Shown here piece by piece: positions 25,806 through 34,357 of a stretch of DNA of 64,000 nt. The stretch's first letter is position 1. Each line of letters starts with the position of its first letter. Below the pieces are notes generated by a model, which did no database searches, was not told the DNA's origin, and was given only the letters and a program-made list of their open reading frames with translations. The translations under genes and the position numbers were made by a program. The stretch spans positions 806,001-870,000 of the forward strand of contig NZ_CP014145.1 of the NCBI RefSeq assembly GCF_001542775.1, given 5' to 3'. The DNA comes from Microterricola viridarii. GTDB taxonomy: Bacteria; Actinomycetota; Actinomycetes; Actinomycetales; Microbacteriaceae.

Positions 25806-26084
25806 CTATCCGCGGTTGTTGCTGAGCTCGAAGACCTTCAACAGCTCGGCGACGGCGGCGTCGCGCTCCTCGCCTCCGGCCTCGAACTGATGGGTCACGT
25901 GGGTGCGCAGGTGGTTCTCGACGAGCAGCTTGTTGAGCGAGCCGAGCGACTTCTGGATCGACAGGGACAGGGTGATGATGTCGACGCAGTAATCCTCGTT
26001 CTCGATCATCTTCTCGAGCCCACGCATTTGCCCCTCGAGGATGCGAGTGCGGTGCAGTGCACGCTTCTTGATGTCTTCGATCAC
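25806..26084 (-). CDS. CsoR/RcnR-family metal-sensing regulator with a Cys-His-His ligand set
   Basis: The 92-residue all-helical DUF156 protein starts MIEDIKKRALHRTRILEGQM and has the conserved metal positions Cys33 (YCVDII), His58 (NHLRTH) and His62, followed by VTHQFEAGG. In copper-sensing CsoR the third ligand is Cys; in nickel/cobalt-sensing RcnR it is His. This protein therefore has the RcnR-like set but lacks the N-terminal His3 of RcnR. It probably binds DNA as a tetramer and is derepressed by metal or another signal. It precedes an M20 peptidase in the same unit, and no metal exporter is nearby, so the target is unclear. Confidence 0.9.
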   Translation of the reverse strand: MIEDIKKRALHRTRILEGQMRGLEKMIENEDYCVDIITLSLSIQKSLGSLNKLLVENHLRTHVTHQFEAGGEERDAAVAELLKVFELSNNRG

Positions 26085-26134
26085 GCACCCAGACTAGCCC
26101 GAGCAGCCACCGGCCGGCCGATACTGTGGAAGCC

Positions 26135-27991
26135 ATGATGCAACGCCTGCGCCGCCCGCTGACCCTCCTCGCCGCCACGGCGCTGTTGTGGGGGATCGGG
26201 GCGAGCCCGGCCGCCGCCACAACGACCGCACCGGCGGCGCAGCCGGCTGGGCCGGCGGCCGTGCAGGCCGTTGGCACCGGCGTCGACGACTTCCGGTTCT
26301 CCTCCTTCGACGCCGACTACCTGCTCGGCCGTGACGCCGACGGCCACTCGACCCTCGACGCCACGGAGACACTGGTGGCGGTGTTCCCCGAGACCGACCA
26401 GAACCGCGGCATCCGCCGGGCGATCCCGCTTCGCTACGACGGGCACCCCACCGATCTGGTGGTGCATGGCGTCACCGACGAGAACGGCGCACCGCGCCCA
26501 TTCGAGAGCGAGGAGGACGAGGACGGCGAGTTCCTCCTCGTCACGATCGCCGCCGACGGCTACGTGCACGGCGCCCAGAGCTACGTGATCAGCTACAGCC
26601 AGCGGAACATCACATTGGACCCGGATGACGGGGAGCAGCAGGAGTTCTACCGCGACGTCAATGGCGTCGGCTGGGCCCAGCCCTTCGACCGGGTCGGGGC
26701 GACCCTGCGGATGGACGCAGAGCTCGGCGCCGCCCTGACGGGGCAGATGGCGTGCTACCGCGGGCCGGAGGGCTCGACGATGCGGTGTGACCAACTGATG
26801 GTGTTGGAGAGCTCGCCTCCGGTGATCAAGGCGAGCGCGAGCAATCTCGGAGCCTTCGAGAACATGACCATCGCCGTCGGCTTCGCGCCCGGCATCTTCG
26901 TGCCGCGCGATGACTCCCTGGCCGGATCCCCGGTCGGGCTGGGCGGGGTCATCGCCGCCCTGGCAACCCTCGGGGTGCTCGCCGCCGCCTTGGTCAGCCG
27001 ACGGCGCCGCTGGCGCGATGCGCCGGGCCGGGGCATCATCATCGCCGAGTACGAGCCGCCGGCCGGCGTCGACGTGCTGCTGGCCGCCGATCTGTTGGGT
27101 GCCGAGAAGAAGGGCATGACGGCCGCGATCCTCGACCTCGCCGTCGGCGGTGCCCTGCGCGTCATCGAGCTCAAGAAGAAGCGCTTCCAGCTGGAGCTGC
27201 GCGACCCGGATGCCGCCAGCGCCCCACTCCGCGACATCCTCACCGCCATCTTCGGCAAACGTCTGGAACCCGGCGCCCGGCACACCCTCGGAACCAAGAG
27301 CAACAGCATCGCCACGAAGCTGAGCGCCGTCACGACAGCCACCCGGTCGCGTTCCCGCGCGGAGGGCTTCCGGCGCCGGGCGGATCCGCGGCGCCGGACG
27401 CTTCTGGCCCTCGCCGCGATCGTCGGCGCCGTGCTCACCGTGGTGCTCAGCCTGATCGCGATCGAGTCGGTCAGGGGTGGGCCGTGGCCGATCCTGGCGA
27501 TCGTGGTGGCGGGCGTCGCAGCCGTGCTCACCGTCATCTTCGTCGCGGATGTGCGCCCGCTGACCGAGCAGGGCGCGCTCGCCCGCGAGCACCTGCGCGG
27601 CCTGGAACTCTTCATCCGGCTGGCTGAGGCCGACCGGCTGCGCATGCTGCAGAGCCCGAGCGGCGCGCTGCGCGACCAGTCGCCTGGCGCCGCCTCGCCG
27701 GAGCAGGTGCTCCGGCTGCACGAGAAGCTGCTGCCCTACGCTGCCCTGTTCGGCCAGGAGAAGGAGTGGGCGGCCGCCCTGGCCTCGCTCTACGCCCAGA
27801 CCGCCGAGCCCGACTGGTATAGCGGCACCAACGGCTTCAACGTGGCCGCCTTCGCCATCGGGGTGGGCAGTTTCAGCAGCGCGTCGAGCAGCGCCTGGTC
27901 GGCGTCGTCCTCCAGCTCCTCCAGCGGCGGGTCGAGCGGAGGCGGTTTCAGCGGTGGGGGAGGCGGCGGTGGCGGTGGCGGCGGCGTCTAG
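26135..27991 (+). CDS. DUF2207 membrane protein with Gly-rich C-terminus
   Basis: The protein (618 residues from ATG 26135) has a signal peptide ending near residue 30 (ASPAAA), a long extracytoplasmic N-terminal domain with the DUF2207 pattern (DFRFSSFDADYLL), a transmembrane helix near residue 270 (LGGVIAALATLGVLAAALV), a conserved cytoplasmic region (YEPPAGVDVLLAADLLG), two further helices near 430 and 460, and a C-terminus of Ser and Gly ending in a run of glycines. This architecture is typical of bacterial DUF2207 proteins of unknown function. GTG 26126 is also possible. It is divergent from the CsoR regulator. Confidence 0.85.
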   Translation: MMQRLRRPLTLLAATALLWGIGASPAAATTTAPAAQPAGPAAVQAVGTGVDDFRFSSFDADYLLGRDADGHSTLDATETLVAVFPETDQNRGIRRAIPLRYDGHPTDLVVHGVTDENGAPRPFESEEDEDGEFLLVTIAADGYVHGAQSYVISYSQRNITLDPDDGEQQEFYRDVNGVGWAQPFDRVGATLRMDAELGAALTGQMACYRGPEGSTMRCDQLMVLESSPPVIKASASNLGAFENMTIAVGFAPGIFVPRDDSLAGSPVGLGGVIAALATLGVLAAALVSRRRRWRDAPGRGIIIAEYEPPAGVDVLLAADLLGAEKKGMTAAILDLAVGGALRVIELKKKRFQLELRDPDAASAPLRDILTAIFGKRLEPGARHTLGTKSNSIATKLSAVTTATRSRSRAEGFRRRADPRRRTLLALAAIVGAVLTVVLSLIAIESVRGGPWPILAIVVAGVAAVLTVIFVADVRPLTEQGALAREHLRGLELFIRLAEADRLRMLQSPSGALRDQSPGAASPEQVLRLHEKLLPYAALFGQEKEWAAALASLYAQTAEPDWYSGTNGFNVAAFAIGVGSFSSASSSAWSASSSSSSSGGSSGGGFSGGGGGGGGGGGV

Positions 27992-28014
27992 CCCGCACCG
28001 CCTACGCTGGAGGC

Positions 28015-28371
28015 ATGTCGAATCGCCCCGCAGCCCGCAAGAACGCTCCCGCCAAGCCCGAGTTCAGCCGGCCGGCGCTGGCCCCCGGACTGCTCGGCGC
28101 GATCGCGTTGATGGTCGGGCTCGCACTGCTCGATGTGGACGCGTTCACCATCATCCGCTTCGTGGTCAGCATCCTGGCCTTGATCCTCTGCGTCTTCGCC
28201 GTGCAGGGCAAGGCCTGGTGGTGGCTGATCGGCCTGGCCCCGATCGCCGTTCTGTGGAACCCCATCGTCGTCATCGAACTGCACGGTCAGGGCTGGGTTT
28301 CACTGCAGTTCGTGGCTGCTCTGGTGTTCATCGCCAGCGGAATCTTCATCAAGGTGCCGCGCAAGGACTGA
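28015..28371 (+). CDS. Small membrane protein, DUF6804-like
   Basis: The 118-residue protein has a basic N-terminus and four hydrophobic segments: LLGAIALMVGLALL, FVVSILALILCVFAV, WWWLIGLAPIAVLW and FVAALVFIASGIFI. The stretch PIAVLWNPIVVIELHGQGW resembles the LWNPI-type motif of DUF6804, from memory. It follows the DUF2207 gene by 23 bases and may be co-transcribed with it. The 163 bases after it hold no gene. Confidence 0.75.
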   Translation: MSNRPAARKNAPAKPEFSRPALAPGLLGAIALMVGLALLDVDAFTIIRFVVSILALILCVFAVQGKAWWWLIGLAPIAVLWNPIVVIELHGQGWVSLQFVAALVFIASGIFIKVPRKD

Positions 28372-28534
28372 TTTCGCTTCCGACGCAGTACACTGATACC
28401 GCGTCGGCAGACCCTGTCACCGCCTCGACCGTGCATGGCACGTTGCTTGGGGATGGGTTCGGCGCGTAGTTCGCGGGCATCACCGGGCAGCAACCGGTCG
28501 AGGGCGAACGCAGGCATCCGAGAGTTGGAGAACA

Positions 28535-30661
28535 ATGCCCGAACAGCGACGCTCCCGTCAGCGCACCCGCAGCCGCGATGACGAGGCGCCCATCATCCCG
28601 ATCCTCGCCCGCAAGGTGCGCGAGGTCGAGGCCAAGGCACAGGGCGGCAAGGTCGGCCCGACCAACCGCACCAAGTTCCAGGTCATCGCCCTGCTGATGC
28701 GCGAGGAGCGCGCCCGGGTGAAGGCGGATGCCGAGATCAGCGACGCCACCCGCGCTGAACTGCTCAAGCGGCTCGACGGCATCGCCCAGATCTTGGCGAA
28801 GACGGCCGCCCGCGACACCAGCCTGATCACGCTGCTCGAGCCCGACGCCGGCGTCGGCGCCGTCGCCCAGCGCTTCCGCCGCGACTGGCTGCTCGAATCC
28901 GGTGCAGAGCTCAGCCCCGACGAGCTCATCATCACCCGCGAGCCGGAGGCCAAACCCGAGATCGCCGAGAACCAGGTGATCCCGCAGTCGGTGAAAGCCC
29001 GCCAGCTGGCCAACCCGTTCCTCGCCCCCGACTTCTCGCGGCCGGCCGCGCCCGCCGTCCCGGTGCGCCGGCTCGCCAACTGGGAGCTGCTCAGCCCCCT
29101 GTTCAAGTCGTTCGAGTACGGCTCCGGCGGCCAGTCCGCGTCGATGGAACTGCCGGAGGCGCCGAAGATCGACCGGCTCTCGCCCAAGGGCATGGAGCTC
29201 ATGAAGCACCAAGCCCGCTTCGTCGAGAGCGTGCGCCGCGGCCACCGCAGCTTCCTGCTCGCCGACGAGCCGGGACTCGGCAAGACGGCGCAGAGTGTGC
29301 TCGCGGCATCCGTCGCCGACGCCTACCCGCTGCTGGCCGTCGTGCCCAACGTCGTCAAGATGAACTGGGCCCGTGAGGTGGAGCGCTGGACGCCGCACCG
29401 CCGGGCCACCGTGATCCACGGCGACGGAGACACCCTGGACGCCTTCGCCGACGTCGTCATCGTCAACTACGACGTGCTGGACCGGCACCGGAGCTGGCTC
29501 GGCTCGCTCGGCTTCCGCGGCATGGTCGTGGACGAGGCGCACTTCATCAAGAACCTGCAGTCGCAGCGCTCCAAGCACGTGCTGGCCCTGGCCGACAAGA
29601 TCCGGCAGACCACGCCGGGCGGCGACCCGCTGCTGATGGCGCTGACCGGCACCCCGCTGATCAACGACGTCGACGACTTCCGCGCGATCTGGCAGTACCT
29701 CGGCTGGATCAACGGCGACAAGCCGGCCCCCGCCCTGATGGCCAAGCTCGAGGAGTCCGGCCTGACGCCCGCCGACGCCGGCTTCTATGCAGAGGCCCGC
29801 GCCGCCGTCATCGACATGGGCATCGTGCGCCGCCGCAAGGTCGACGTGGCCAAGGACCTGCCGGCCAAGCGCATCGCCGACCTGCCGGTCGAGCTGGACG
29901 ACGACCTCGGCCGCTCCATCCGCCAGGCCGAGCGCGAGCTCGGCTACCGACTGCGCGAACGCTTCCTCGCCCTCGTCAGCTCGCGCGGCCTCACCGTCGG
30001 GCAGCTCGACGAGGACCAGTTCGAGAGCTTCGTCCGCGCTGTCGCGCACGCCGAGCTCGAGGAGTCGAAGGCGGCCAAGTCCGGTGACAACGTGTTCACC
30101 ATGGTGCGCAAGATCGGCCAGGCCAAGGCTGCCCTCGCGGCGGACTACGCGGCCCAGCTGGCCCGCTCCGTCGGCAAGGTGGTCTTCTTCGCCAAGCACA
30201 TCGACGTCATGGATGCCGCCGAGGAGACCTTCGCCAAGCGCGATCTGAAGAGCGTCTCGCTGCGCGGCGACCAGAGCGCCGTCGCTCGCCAGGCCGCGAT
30301 CGACGCCTTCAACAACGACCCCGAGGTCTCGGTGGCCGTCTGCTCGCTCACGGCGGCCGGCGTCGGCGTCAACCTCCAGGCGGCATCCAACGTGGTGCTG
30401 GCCGAGCTCAGCTGGACGGCTGCGGAGCAGACGCAGGCGATCGACCGGGTGCACCGCATCGGCCAGGAGGAGCCCGTCACCGCGTGGCGCATCATCGCGG
30501 CGCACACCATCGATGCGAAGATCGCCGAGCTCATCGACAGCAAGCACGGCCTCGCCGCGCGTGCCCTGGATGGCTCCGACGAAGACATCGTCGCGGCCGA
30601 CTCCGTGCAGCAGAACGCGCTCGCGCACCTGTTGCGCCAGGCCATCGACGGTTCGCTGTAG
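28535..30661 (+). CDS. SNF2-family DEAD/DEAH-box helicase
   Basis: The 708-residue protein is a superfamily 2 ATPase of the SNF2 type. After a non-conserved basic N-terminal region of about 200 residues, motif I is LADEPGLGKTAQS near residue 245, motif II VVDEAHFIKN near 330, motif III LTGTPLINDVDD near 370. The C-terminal lobe contains VVFFAKHIDVMD, SLTAAGVGVNLQAA (motif V) near 605 and IDRVHRIGQEEPV (motif VI) near 635, the hallmark of SNF2 proteins. It probably remodels nucleoprotein or translocates on duplex DNA; SMARCAL1-like annealing activity is possible. No methyltransferase or nuclease partner lies beside it, so a defence role is not indicated. Confidence 0.9.
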   Translation: MPEQRRSRQRTRSRDDEAPIIPILARKVREVEAKAQGGKVGPTNRTKFQVIALLMREERARVKADAEISDATRAELLKRLDGIAQILAKTAARDTSLITLLEPDAGVGAVAQRFRRDWLLESGAELSPDELIITREPEAKPEIAENQVIPQSVKARQLANPFLAPDFSRPAAPAVPVRRLANWELLSPLFKSFEYGSGGQSASMELPEAPKIDRLSPKGMELMKHQARFVESVRRGHRSFLLADEPGLGKTAQSVLAASVADAYPLLAVVPNVVKMNWAREVERWTPHRRATVIHGDGDTLDAFADVVIVNYDVLDRHRSWLGSLGFRGMVVDEAHFIKNLQSQRSKHVLALADKIRQTTPGGDPLLMALTGTPLINDVDDFRAIWQYLGWINGDKPAPALMAKLEESGLTPADAGFYAEARAAVIDMGIVRRRKVDVAKDLPAKRIADLPVELDDDLGRSIRQAERELGYRLRERFLALVSSRGLTVGQLDEDQFESFVRAVAHAELEESKAAKSGDNVFTMVRKIGQAKAALAADYAAQLARSVGKVVFFAKHIDVMDAAEETFAKRDLKSVSLRGDQSAVARQAAIDAFNNDPEVSVAVCSLTAAGVGVNLQAASNVVLAELSWTAAEQTQAIDRVHRIGQEEPVTAWRIIAAHTIDAKIAELIDSKHGLAARALDGSDEDIVAADSVQQNALAHLLRQAIDGSL

Positions 30662-30768
30662 ACTCACAAAATCCGACCGATACGCCCCGATGATGCGGCA
30701 TTCGCGCGTCTGCCGATCTGGCAGGCGTCGGAACCACAACTGATAAACAATGAGGAGTCAGAGGGCGC

Positions 30769-31800
30769 ATGAAGATCGGAATCTTGACGAGTGGCGGCGA
30801 CTGCCCCGGACTGAACGCGGTGATCCGCGGAGCGGTGCTGAAGGGCGTCATCTCACACGACACCGAGTTTGTGGGCTTCAAGTCGGGCTGGCGCGGCGTC
30901 GTCGAGGCCGACATCATGCCGATCACGCGCCACGATGTGCGCGGCCTCGCCAAGCAGGGTGGCACCATCCTCGGCTCCAGCCGCACCAACCCCTTCGAGG
31001 GTGAGGGCGGTGGGCCGGAGAACATCCAGCGCATGCTGGATGAGAACGGCATCGACGCGATCATCGCGATCGGCGGCGAGGGCACCCTCACCGCCGCCCG
31101 CCGCCTGCACGACGAGGGCGGCATCAACGTCGTCGGCGTGCCGAAGACGATCGACAACGACCTGACCGCCACCGACTACTCCTTCGGCTTCGACACCGCA
31201 GTGGAGATCGCCACGGAGGCCATCGACCGCCTGCGCACCACCGCCGACTCGCACGGCCGCTGCATGGTGCTCGAGGTCATGGGCCGCCACGTGGGCTGGA
31301 TCGCCCTGCACTCCGGCATGGCCGGCGGCGCACACGCCATCCTGATCCCCGAGCAGCCGCAGTCGATCGAGCAGATCTGCGAGTGGGTCGAGTCCGTGCG
31401 CGAGCGTGGCCGCGCCCCCCTCGTCGTCGTCGCAGAGGGCTTCACCCTCGAGGGCATGAGCGAGGCACACTCGCACAAGGGCCTGGACGCCTTCAATCGG
31501 CCGCGGCTCGGCGGGATCGCAGACCTGCTGGCGCCGATGATCGAGGAGCGCACCGGCATTGAGTCCCGCGGCACCGTGCTCGGCCACATCCAGCGCGGCG
31601 GCGCCCCGAGCGCCTACGACCGCGTTCTGGCCACCCGGCTCGGCATGGCGGCCGTCGAGGCCGTCTACAACAAGCAGTGGGGCTCCATGGTGTCGCTGCG
31701 CGGCACCGAGATCAAGACCGTGAGCATCGCAGAGGCCACCGGCGGGTTGAACACCGTGCCGCAGGAGCGCTTCGACGAGGCCCGCATCCTGTTCGGCTGA
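30769..31800 (+). CDS. pfkA: 6-phosphofructokinase
   Basis: This 343-residue family A phosphofructokinase converts fructose 6-phosphate to the 1,6-bisphosphate in glycolysis. It shows ILTSGGDCPGLNAVIRG at the start, IAIGGEGTLTAARRL near residue 102, the catalytic VPKTIDNDL near 124, EVMGRHVGWIAL near 168, and HIQRGGAPSAYDR near 270. The Gly of GGEGT (position of Gly104 in E. coli) is the ATP-type residue, while the Lys of PKTIDND is the type seen in PPi-dependent enzymes; this mixed pair is usual in actinobacterial ATP-PFKs. A GAGGAG sequence lies upstream of ATG 30769. The Nudix gene follows by 11 bases. Confidence 0.95.
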   Translation: MKIGILTSGGDCPGLNAVIRGAVLKGVISHDTEFVGFKSGWRGVVEADIMPITRHDVRGLAKQGGTILGSSRTNPFEGEGGGPENIQRMLDENGIDAIIAIGGEGTLTAARRLHDEGGINVVGVPKTIDNDLTATDYSFGFDTAVEIATEAIDRLRTTADSHGRCMVLEVMGRHVGWIALHSGMAGGAHAILIPEQPQSIEQICEWVESVRERGRAPLVVVAEGFTLEGMSEAHSHKGLDAFNRPRLGGIADLLAPMIEERTGIESRGTVLGHIQRGGAPSAYDRVLATRLGMAAVEAVYNKQWGSMVSLRGTEIKTVSIAEATGGLNTVPQERFDEARILFG

Positions 31801-31811
31801 TTCACTCCGGC

Positions 31812-32321
31812 ATGGCCTCCGCCCCGCAGCTGCCCCAGGTGTGCGTCGTGTATCTACTGCGCACCGATGAGCGCGGCATCCGCCAGGTGCTTCTCGGCCG
31901 CAAGAAGCTCGGCCTCGGACAGGGCAAATTCGTCGCGCCCGGCGGCAAGCTCGAGCCGGGTGAGACGCCGACGGATGCCGCCGTGCGCGAGGTGGCGGAG
32001 GAATCCGGCGTGCTCGTCGCGCCGGAAGACCTGCAGGTGCGTGGATCTCTCGACTACCACTTCCCGCATCGTGAGGCGTGGAGCCAGCGCTCCCACGTCT
32101 TCGTCTGCGAGAAGTGGCGGGGGATTCCCCGTGAATCGAATGAGTTGAACCCGGAATGGGTCGATCTGAGCGCCGTTCCGTACGCAGAAATGTGGGATGA
32201 CGCGCGGTTCTGGTTGCCCGCGGTGTTGGCAGGCGGGGAGGTCCGACGTGACTTCACCTTCGGCGAAGACCTTGCAAGCGTCGTGGATGCGACACTCTCG
32301 GCGCACCGGCCGAATCGGTGA
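31812..32321 (+). CDS. Nudix hydrolase, MTH1/MutT-like
   Basis: The 169-residue protein carries a perfect Nudix box near residues 45-67: GGKLEPGETPTDAAV followed by REVAEESGV (G-x5-E-x7-REUxEExGU), which binds Mg2+ and hydrolyses nucleoside diphosphates linked to another moiety. The surrounding LLGRKKLGLGQGKFVAPGG and the later LNPEWVDLSAVPYAEMWDDA resemble MTH1-type oxidised-purine nucleotide hydrolases, and 8-oxo-dGTP cleanup is a reasonable guess. ATG 31812 lies 11 bases after pfkA, so co-transcription is likely; an in-frame upstream start inside pfkA is rejected. Confidence 0.9.
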   Translation: MASAPQLPQVCVVYLLRTDERGIRQVLLGRKKLGLGQGKFVAPGGKLEPGETPTDAAVREVAEESGVLVAPEDLQVRGSLDYHFPHREAWSQRSHVFVCEKWRGIPRESNELNPEWVDLSAVPYAEMWDDARFWLPAVLAGGEVRRDFTFGEDLASVVDATLSAHRPNR

Positions 32322-32461
32322 CCCGCGCTCAGGTTGACCTTGGTCGATCTGGGTGTAAGTATCGACGTGGTGTTCCGCAGTTCTTTGATTTCGGCAAGCC
32401 ATTCTTAGTGAATTTCCGGTGTATTTTCACCGACCTACCCTTCCTCTAAAGAAAGACGCCG

Positions 32462-33643
32462 GTGGATATCACCCTGATCGTCGTGCTTGTGATCGCGCTT
32501 GCACTGTTCTTCGATTTCACGAACGGTTTCCACGACACCGCCAACGCGATGGCCACCCCCATCGCGACCGGTGCGATGAAGCCGAAGGTCGCGGTCACCC
32601 TCGCGGCCCTCCTCAACCTCGTGGGAGCATTCCTCTCCACCGAGGTCGCCAAGACCATCTCCCACGGCATCATCAACGAGGGGCCGGGCGGTGTGCTCAT
32701 CACGCCGGAGCTGATCTTCGCCGGCCTCATCGGTGCCGTCGTCTGGAACATGTTCACCTGGCTGCTCGGCCTGCCCTCCAGCTCCAGCCACGCTCTCTTC
32801 GGTGGCTTGATCGGTGCGGCACTCGTCGGCGCCGGAATCAACGCGATCAACATCGACCAGGTGCTCTCCAAGGTCATCCTGCCCGCGCTGATCGCGCCGG
32901 TCACGGCCGGTGTCGTCGCCTACGCCGCCACGAAGCTGGCCTACGCGATCACCCGCCGCAACGACGGCCGCCCCGACGGCCGCGGCGGCTTCCGCTACGC
33001 GCAGATCTTCTCGAGCTCGCTCGTCGCGCTCGCCCACGGCACGAACGATGCGCAGAAGACCATGGGCATCATCACGCTCGTGCTGATCTCCAGTGGCCTG
33101 CAGTCCGCCTCCAACGACAACGTGCAGCCCTGGGTCGTCGTGACCTGTGCCGTCGCCATTGCACTTGGAACCTACATGGGCGGATGGCGCATCATCCGCA
33201 CCCTCGGTACCGGCCTGACCGACGTCAAGCCGGCCCAGGGCTTCGCAGCGGAGTCCGCAACGGCCGCGACGATCCTCGCCTCCAGCCACCTCGGCTTCGC
33301 CCTCTCCACCACGCAGGTCGCCTCCGGCTCGGTGATCGGCTCCGGCCTCGGCCGACGCGGATCAACGGTGCGCTGGGGAACGGCCGGACGCATCGGTGTC
33401 GGCTGGCTGCTCACCCTGCCCGCCGCCGCCCTGGTCGGCGCTCTGGCCGCCTGGATCGCACATCTCGGCCCGTGGGGCATCGTCGTCGACGCTCTCGCCG
33501 GAACGGCCGTCATCCTGGGGATCTTCATCCGGTCGCGCCGCGACGAGATCTCGCACAGCAACGTCGTCAGCGACGTCGCCGACTCGGGCAAGGCCGTCAA
33601 GATCAAGCGCAATCCCAAGCCCAAGCGAAAGGCCAAGCCGTGA
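32462..33643 (+). CDS. pit: Inorganic phosphate transporter, Pit family
   Basis: Pit proteins import metal-phosphate with protons at low affinity. The 393-residue protein has about ten membrane helices and the two inverted-repeat signatures of the family: FDFTNGFHDTANAMA near residues 16-30 and ALAHGTNDAQKTMGI near 190-204. GLPSSSSHALFGGLIGAA and LASSHLGFALSTTQVASG are the paired helix motifs. The C-terminus is a basic Lys/Pro tail. GTG 32462 follows AAAGAAAGA. The GTGA at its stop couples it to a small membrane gene. The 140-base upstream gap is less GC-rich than the rest and may contain a promoter, but I could not define one. Confidence 0.93.
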   Translation: MDITLIVVLVIALALFFDFTNGFHDTANAMATPIATGAMKPKVAVTLAALLNLVGAFLSTEVAKTISHGIINEGPGGVLITPELIFAGLIGAVVWNMFTWLLGLPSSSSHALFGGLIGAALVGAGINAINIDQVLSKVILPALIAPVTAGVVAYAATKLAYAITRRNDGRPDGRGGFRYAQIFSSSLVALAHGTNDAQKTMGIITLVLISSGLQSASNDNVQPWVVVTCAVAIALGTYMGGWRIIRTLGTGLTDVKPAQGFAAESATAATILASSHLGFALSTTQVASGSVIGSGLGRRGSTVRWGTAGRIGVGWLLTLPAAALVGALAAWIAHLGPWGIVVDALAGTAVILGIFIRSRRDEISHSNVVSDVADSGKAVKIKRNPKPKRKAKP

Positions 33644-33972
33644 TCGACTGGGGCTCCTTCTTCATCGTTTTCCTGGCGGCGTTCATCTCCACCGTCGTCG
33701 TCGTCTCCGCCTACTCGCTCGGGCTCCGGCTGCTCTCGATCTCGGGCCGCGTGCCCCTTGTCGAACCCGCCGAGTTCACCGACGCCATCACGGTGATGTC
33801 GGCGAAGGAGATCGCTGCCGCTGCCAAGCACGCCCGCAAGGCCGCCAAGAAGAGCCCGCTCAGCGCCGGGCAGAAGCAGGCCGCCTTCATCGGCGCCTGG
33901 GCCTGCTTCGTCGTGTGCGCGTGTGCGGTGCTCTACGGCATCTACCTGATCGTGCCCGCTCTGCACTCCTAA
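33640..33972 (+). CDS. Small two-helix membrane protein coupled to the phosphate transporter
   Basis: The 110-residue protein (GTG 33640) has one helix near residues 7-30 (FFIVFLAAFISTVVVVSAYSL), a basic Lys/Ala-rich cytoplasmic loop (AAAAKHARKAAKKS), and a second helix near 85-105 (AWACFVVCACAVLYGIYLIV). Start and pit stop overlap in GTGA, so translation is coupled. No known family was recognised. A role as an accessory or regulatory subunit of the Pit transporter is inferred from the coupling alone. A 20-bp hairpin follows the gene. Confidence 0.8.
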   Translation: MIDWGSFFIVFLAAFISTVVVVSAYSLGLRLLSISGRVPLVEPAEFTDAITVMSAKEIAAAAKHARKAAKKSPLSAGQKQAAFIGAWACFVVCACAVLYGIYLIVPALHS

Positions 33973-34000
33973 CCGTCAACCGTCGCCCCGCACGCGGGGC

Positions 34001-34043
34001 CGCAGAACGCACCGCTGCCGTTTCGGCAGCGGTGCGTTCTGCG
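34001..34043 (+). terminator. Perfect 20-bp hairpin after the pit operon
   Basis: Arms at 34001-34020 and 34024-34043 are exact inverted repeats around TTT. A smaller hairpin (CCCCG-CACG-CGGGG) precedes it at 33986-33999. There is no U tract after the stem, so it may be an atypical terminator or an RNA-stabilising structure. Confidence 0.6.
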
Positions 34044-34165
34044 TTGGCGAGGCGTGCGCGGTGCGCCAGGTCTGCGCTCGGCTTCACGGGCGCGCGGCGC
34101 CACTTGTGCTTGGCGCCAGTTGGAGCGGCTCTGCGCCAGTTGATGTGGCGCGGAGGCGCACAAAG

Positions 34166-34221
34166 TGCCGCAGAGCAGATGCCGCAGAGCGGATGCCGCA
34201 GAGCGGATGCCGCAGAGCGAA
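34166..34221. repeat. 14-bp tandem repeat, four copies
   Basis: TGCCGCAGAGC[AG]GA units begin at 34166, 34180, 34194 and 34208. They lie in the 385-base gap between the pit operon and the uracil permease, which otherwise holds two hairpins and no credible gene. Confidence 0.9.
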
Positions 34222-34283
34222 CGGTGCAGCGCGGATGCCGCCGAGTGCGCACACGCCGCGCGGAGCGCCCCGGAAACGCAGAA

Positions 34284-34329
34284 GCCCCTCCGTCGACACC
34301 GCGCGGAGGCGCAGCGTCGGCGGAGGGGC
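34284..34329 (-). terminator. Probable terminator of the uracil permease gene
   Basis: A 14-bp stem with one G-U pair (34284-34297 with 34316-34329) lies 28 bases beyond the permease stop on the minus strand and is followed on that strand by TTCTGCGTTT. Confidence 0.6.
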
Positions 34330-34357
34330 CGAGAGCGGGTGGTGCTAGGTGGTGATG

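Noticed and set aside
28535..30661. SNF2 helicase as part of a phage-defence island
   Set aside because: Neighbours are glycolytic, Nudix and transport genes; no nuclease, methyltransferase or toxin is linked.
30707..30727. 8-bp hairpin between the helicase and pfkA genes as a terminator
   Set aside because: The stem is short with a wobble pair and no U tract; position alone is not enough.
28349..30739. 796-codon minus-strand frame opposite the SNF2 helicase
   Set aside because: It mirrors the helicase gene and lacks any recognisable domain or start signal.
32419..33639. Open frame overlapping pit in frame with the small membrane gene
   Set aside because: It reads Arg/His-rich nonsense opposite the Pit transporter; only the part from GTG 33640 has membrane-protein character and coupling.
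34061..34348. 95-codon frame between the pit operon and uracil permease
   Set aside because: It translates the 14-bp tandem repeat and two hairpins, with no ribosome-binding site.
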